Assembly (NCBI GenBank): GCA_022565595.1
Contig: JAIUML010000003.1
Location: 124,001 to 188,000, forward strand
Direction of reading: 5' to 3'
DNA from: Saccharospirillum sp.
Lineage (GTDB): Bacteria > Pseudomonadota > Gammaproteobacteria > Pseudomonadales > Natronospirillaceae
DNA length: 64,000 bases
Shown here piece by piece: positions 62,647 to 64,000 of the stretch. Under the pieces are notes generated by a model. The model was not told where the DNA came from, ran no database searches, and worked only from the letters and a program-made list of their open reading frames with translations. Numbering within the stretch: the stretch's first letter is position 1; each line of letters opens with the position of its first letter. The translations under genes were made by a program, and so were the position numbers.

Positions 62647-64000
62647 ATGATTAAATTGACCAATGTCAGCCTGCAGCGAGGTGGCAAGCCGCTGCTTAAT
62701 GAGGCATCAGCTACTCTTTATACCGGTGAAAAGGTTGCGGTTATCGGTGCCAATGGCAGCGGCAAGTCGACCCTGTTTCAGGTGTTACAAAGTGAAATGA
62801 CCGTGGATGCGGGTTCAGTTTCCCTTCCGAGCCAATGGCGTATTGCCCACATGGCCCAGGAAATAGATGCGGTTGACCGGACCGCACTGGATTTTGTCCT
62901 CGATGGTGATACCGATCTGCGCCAAATGGAACGAGAACTCGCTGAAGCCAGATCGGCCGGAGACGACCATCGGATGGCGGATGCTCTCGGCGCACTGGAT
63001 AGCCACAAGGCGTTTCAGAAAACCAGTGAAGCCGAACAACTGTTGATGGGGCTGGGTTTCGCTGTCACCGATTTTCAACGCCCTGTGTCGGCGTTTTCTG
63101 GCGGCTGGCGCGTTCGCTTGAACCTGGCGCGGGCGCTGATGTCACCGGCCGATCTGTTGTTGCTCGATGAGCCCACCAACCACCTTGACCTGCATACCTG
63201 CTATTGGTTGGAAGGCTGGCTCAGACGCTACCCTGGTACCTTGCTGTTTATCTCTCACGACCGCGATTTTATGGACGGCGTCGCCACTCAGGTACTGAGT
63301 CTGGAGCGTTGCGAACTGACTGTCTACAGAGGTAACTACAGCCAGTTTGAACGCCAACGCAGCGAGCGTATGCGTCAACAGCAGATCGATTACGAAAAGC
63401 AGCAGGAGAAGATCGCCCACATCCAATCCTTTGTCGACCGTTTCAAGGCTCAAGCCACGAAAGCCAAACAGGCGCAAAGCCGCATCAAGATGCTGGAAAA
63501 AATGACGCTGACCGCCCCAGCGCACATCGATAATGGCTATGATTTGCGAATCCCTTGTCATGACAAGGTATCCGACCCCTTGATCAGTCTCAGTGAGGTG
63601 CGCCTCGGCTACGGTGACACTACCATTATCAACAAGGTTAAACTCTCCCTGCATCCGGGCATGCGCGTTGGCTTGTTAGGGGTCAATGGTGCGGGCAAGT
63701 CGACTCTGGTCAAGGCATTGGCCGGTACGTTGCAGCCGCTGAGCGGTGAGATTCAGCAGGGGCAGCATTTACGCATTGGCTATTTCGCACAGCACCAACT
63801 CGAATCACTGGATCTCAATGCCAGCCCGATGGAGCACCTGAGACGCCTCGCTCCTGGCGAACGCGAGCAGACTCACCGTAACTTTATTGGTCGCTTCGGG
63901 TTTAACGGTGATCGTGCCGAAGAAGCCGTCCGCCAGTTCTCTGGAGGAGAAAAGGCACGCGTCGCTCTGGCATTGATCGCCTGGCTCAAACCCAACGTAC
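62647..64000 (+). CDS. yheS: ABC-F ATPase YheS (partial, runs off the window)
   Basis: The first 451 codons of a double-ATPase ABC-F protein. Domain 1 has Walker A GANGSGKST, signature FSGGWRVRLNLARAL and Walker B LLLLDEPTNHLDLH. The linker follows (IDYEKQQEKIAHIQSFVDRF and KAKQAQSRIKMLEK), then domain 2 with GVNGAGKST and FSGGEKARVALAL near the end. ABC-F proteins act on the ribosome to help translation; YheS is the version without transport function. ATG 62647 is chosen because the ATPase begins MIKLTNVSLQRGGK. About 190 residues are missing at the C-terminus. Confidence 0.93.
   Translation, partial: MIKLTNVSLQRGGKPLLNEASATLYTGEKVAVIGANGSGKSTLFQVLQSEMTVDAGSVSLPSQWRIAHMAQEIDAVDRTALDFVLDGDTDLRQMERELAEARSAGDDHRMADALGALDSHKAFQKTSEAEQLLMGLGFAVTDFQRPVSAFSGGWRVRLNLARALMSPADLLLLDEPTNHLDLHTCYWLEGWLRRYPGTLLFISHDRDFMDGVATQVLSLERCELTVYRGNYSQFERQRSERMRQQQIDYEKQQEKIAHIQSFVDRFKAQATKAKQAQSRIKMLEKMTLTAPAHIDNGYDLRIPCHDKVSDPLISLSEVRLGYGDTTIINKVKLSLHPGMRVGLLGVNGAGKSTLVKALAGTLQPLSGEIQQGQHLRIGYFAQHQLESLDLNASPMEHLRRLAPGEREQTHRNFIGRFGFNGDRAEEAVRQFSGGEKARVALALIAWLKPNV

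Overview
The window is about 64 kb of dense, chromosomal, protein-coding DNA of moderately high GC. It looks like a marine or halophilic gammaproteobacterium of the Oceanospirillales/Saccharospirillaceae kind. The lineage guess rests on the gene set: gshA, Rsd/AlgQ with an AlgP-like histone H1 tail protein, a ribosome-modulation-factor homologue, GlrK-QseG-GlrR, a TRAP transporter, selU-selD and modABC with ModE. I saw no rRNA, tRNA, CRISPR array, insertion sequence, prophage or plasmid functions.

Layout. 1-7.3 kb: copper ATPase behind a CueR-type promoter, two poorly known genes, an HU-family protein, a chromate transporter and an unusual double-HTH regulator. 7.8-13.6 kb: a solute-uptake and catabolic operon (TRAP dctPQM, universal stress protein, MDR dehydrogenase, Ser/Cys-type proline racemase family enzyme). 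13.6-19.6 kb: an efflux/reductase cluster on the minus strand (LysE, MFS and three aldo/keto reductases) opposite a LysR regulator. 19.7-23.7 kb: a small outer-membrane-like protein and a polar amino acid ABC importer. 23.9-30.1 kb: housekeeping genes (pdxH, mutM, rpmG, rpmB, tsaC, hemF) and the tryptophan-to-anthranilate pair kynA-kynU. 30.3-39.6 kb: a large DUF2339 membrane protein, two membrane-linked GTPases, the GlrK/QseG/GlrR sigma-54 signalling operon and an EF-hand protein. 40-45.9 kb: molybdate uptake, a soluble histidine kinase with a LacI-like sensor, and a two-gene unknown operon. 46-49.5 kb: ctlX with a divergent Lrp-type regulator, uppP and an orphan. 49.5-57.3 kb: selenium genes selU and NADH-dehydrogenase-like/SelD fusion, tex, gshA and an RMF homologue. 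57.4-64 kb: FliL-like protein, Rsd, a beta-propeller lipoprotein, an orphan ParA, an AlgP-like protein, a TIGR02444 protein and the ABC-F protein YheS, which runs off the end.

The most striking non-coding signal is a pair of about 113-nt structured repeats, at 16515-16628 and inverted at 25458-25570. Their stems differ between copies by at least eight compensatory base-pair changes, while their unpaired linkers are conserved. Next to the second copy is a two-unit hairpin array of exactly 50-bp period. Other regulatory signals seen directly are a 19-bp-spaced CueR promoter, a ModE-like palindrome before modA, a 21-bp-period direct repeat before the Lrp gene, and hairpins that fit terminators or transporter-operon attenuation.
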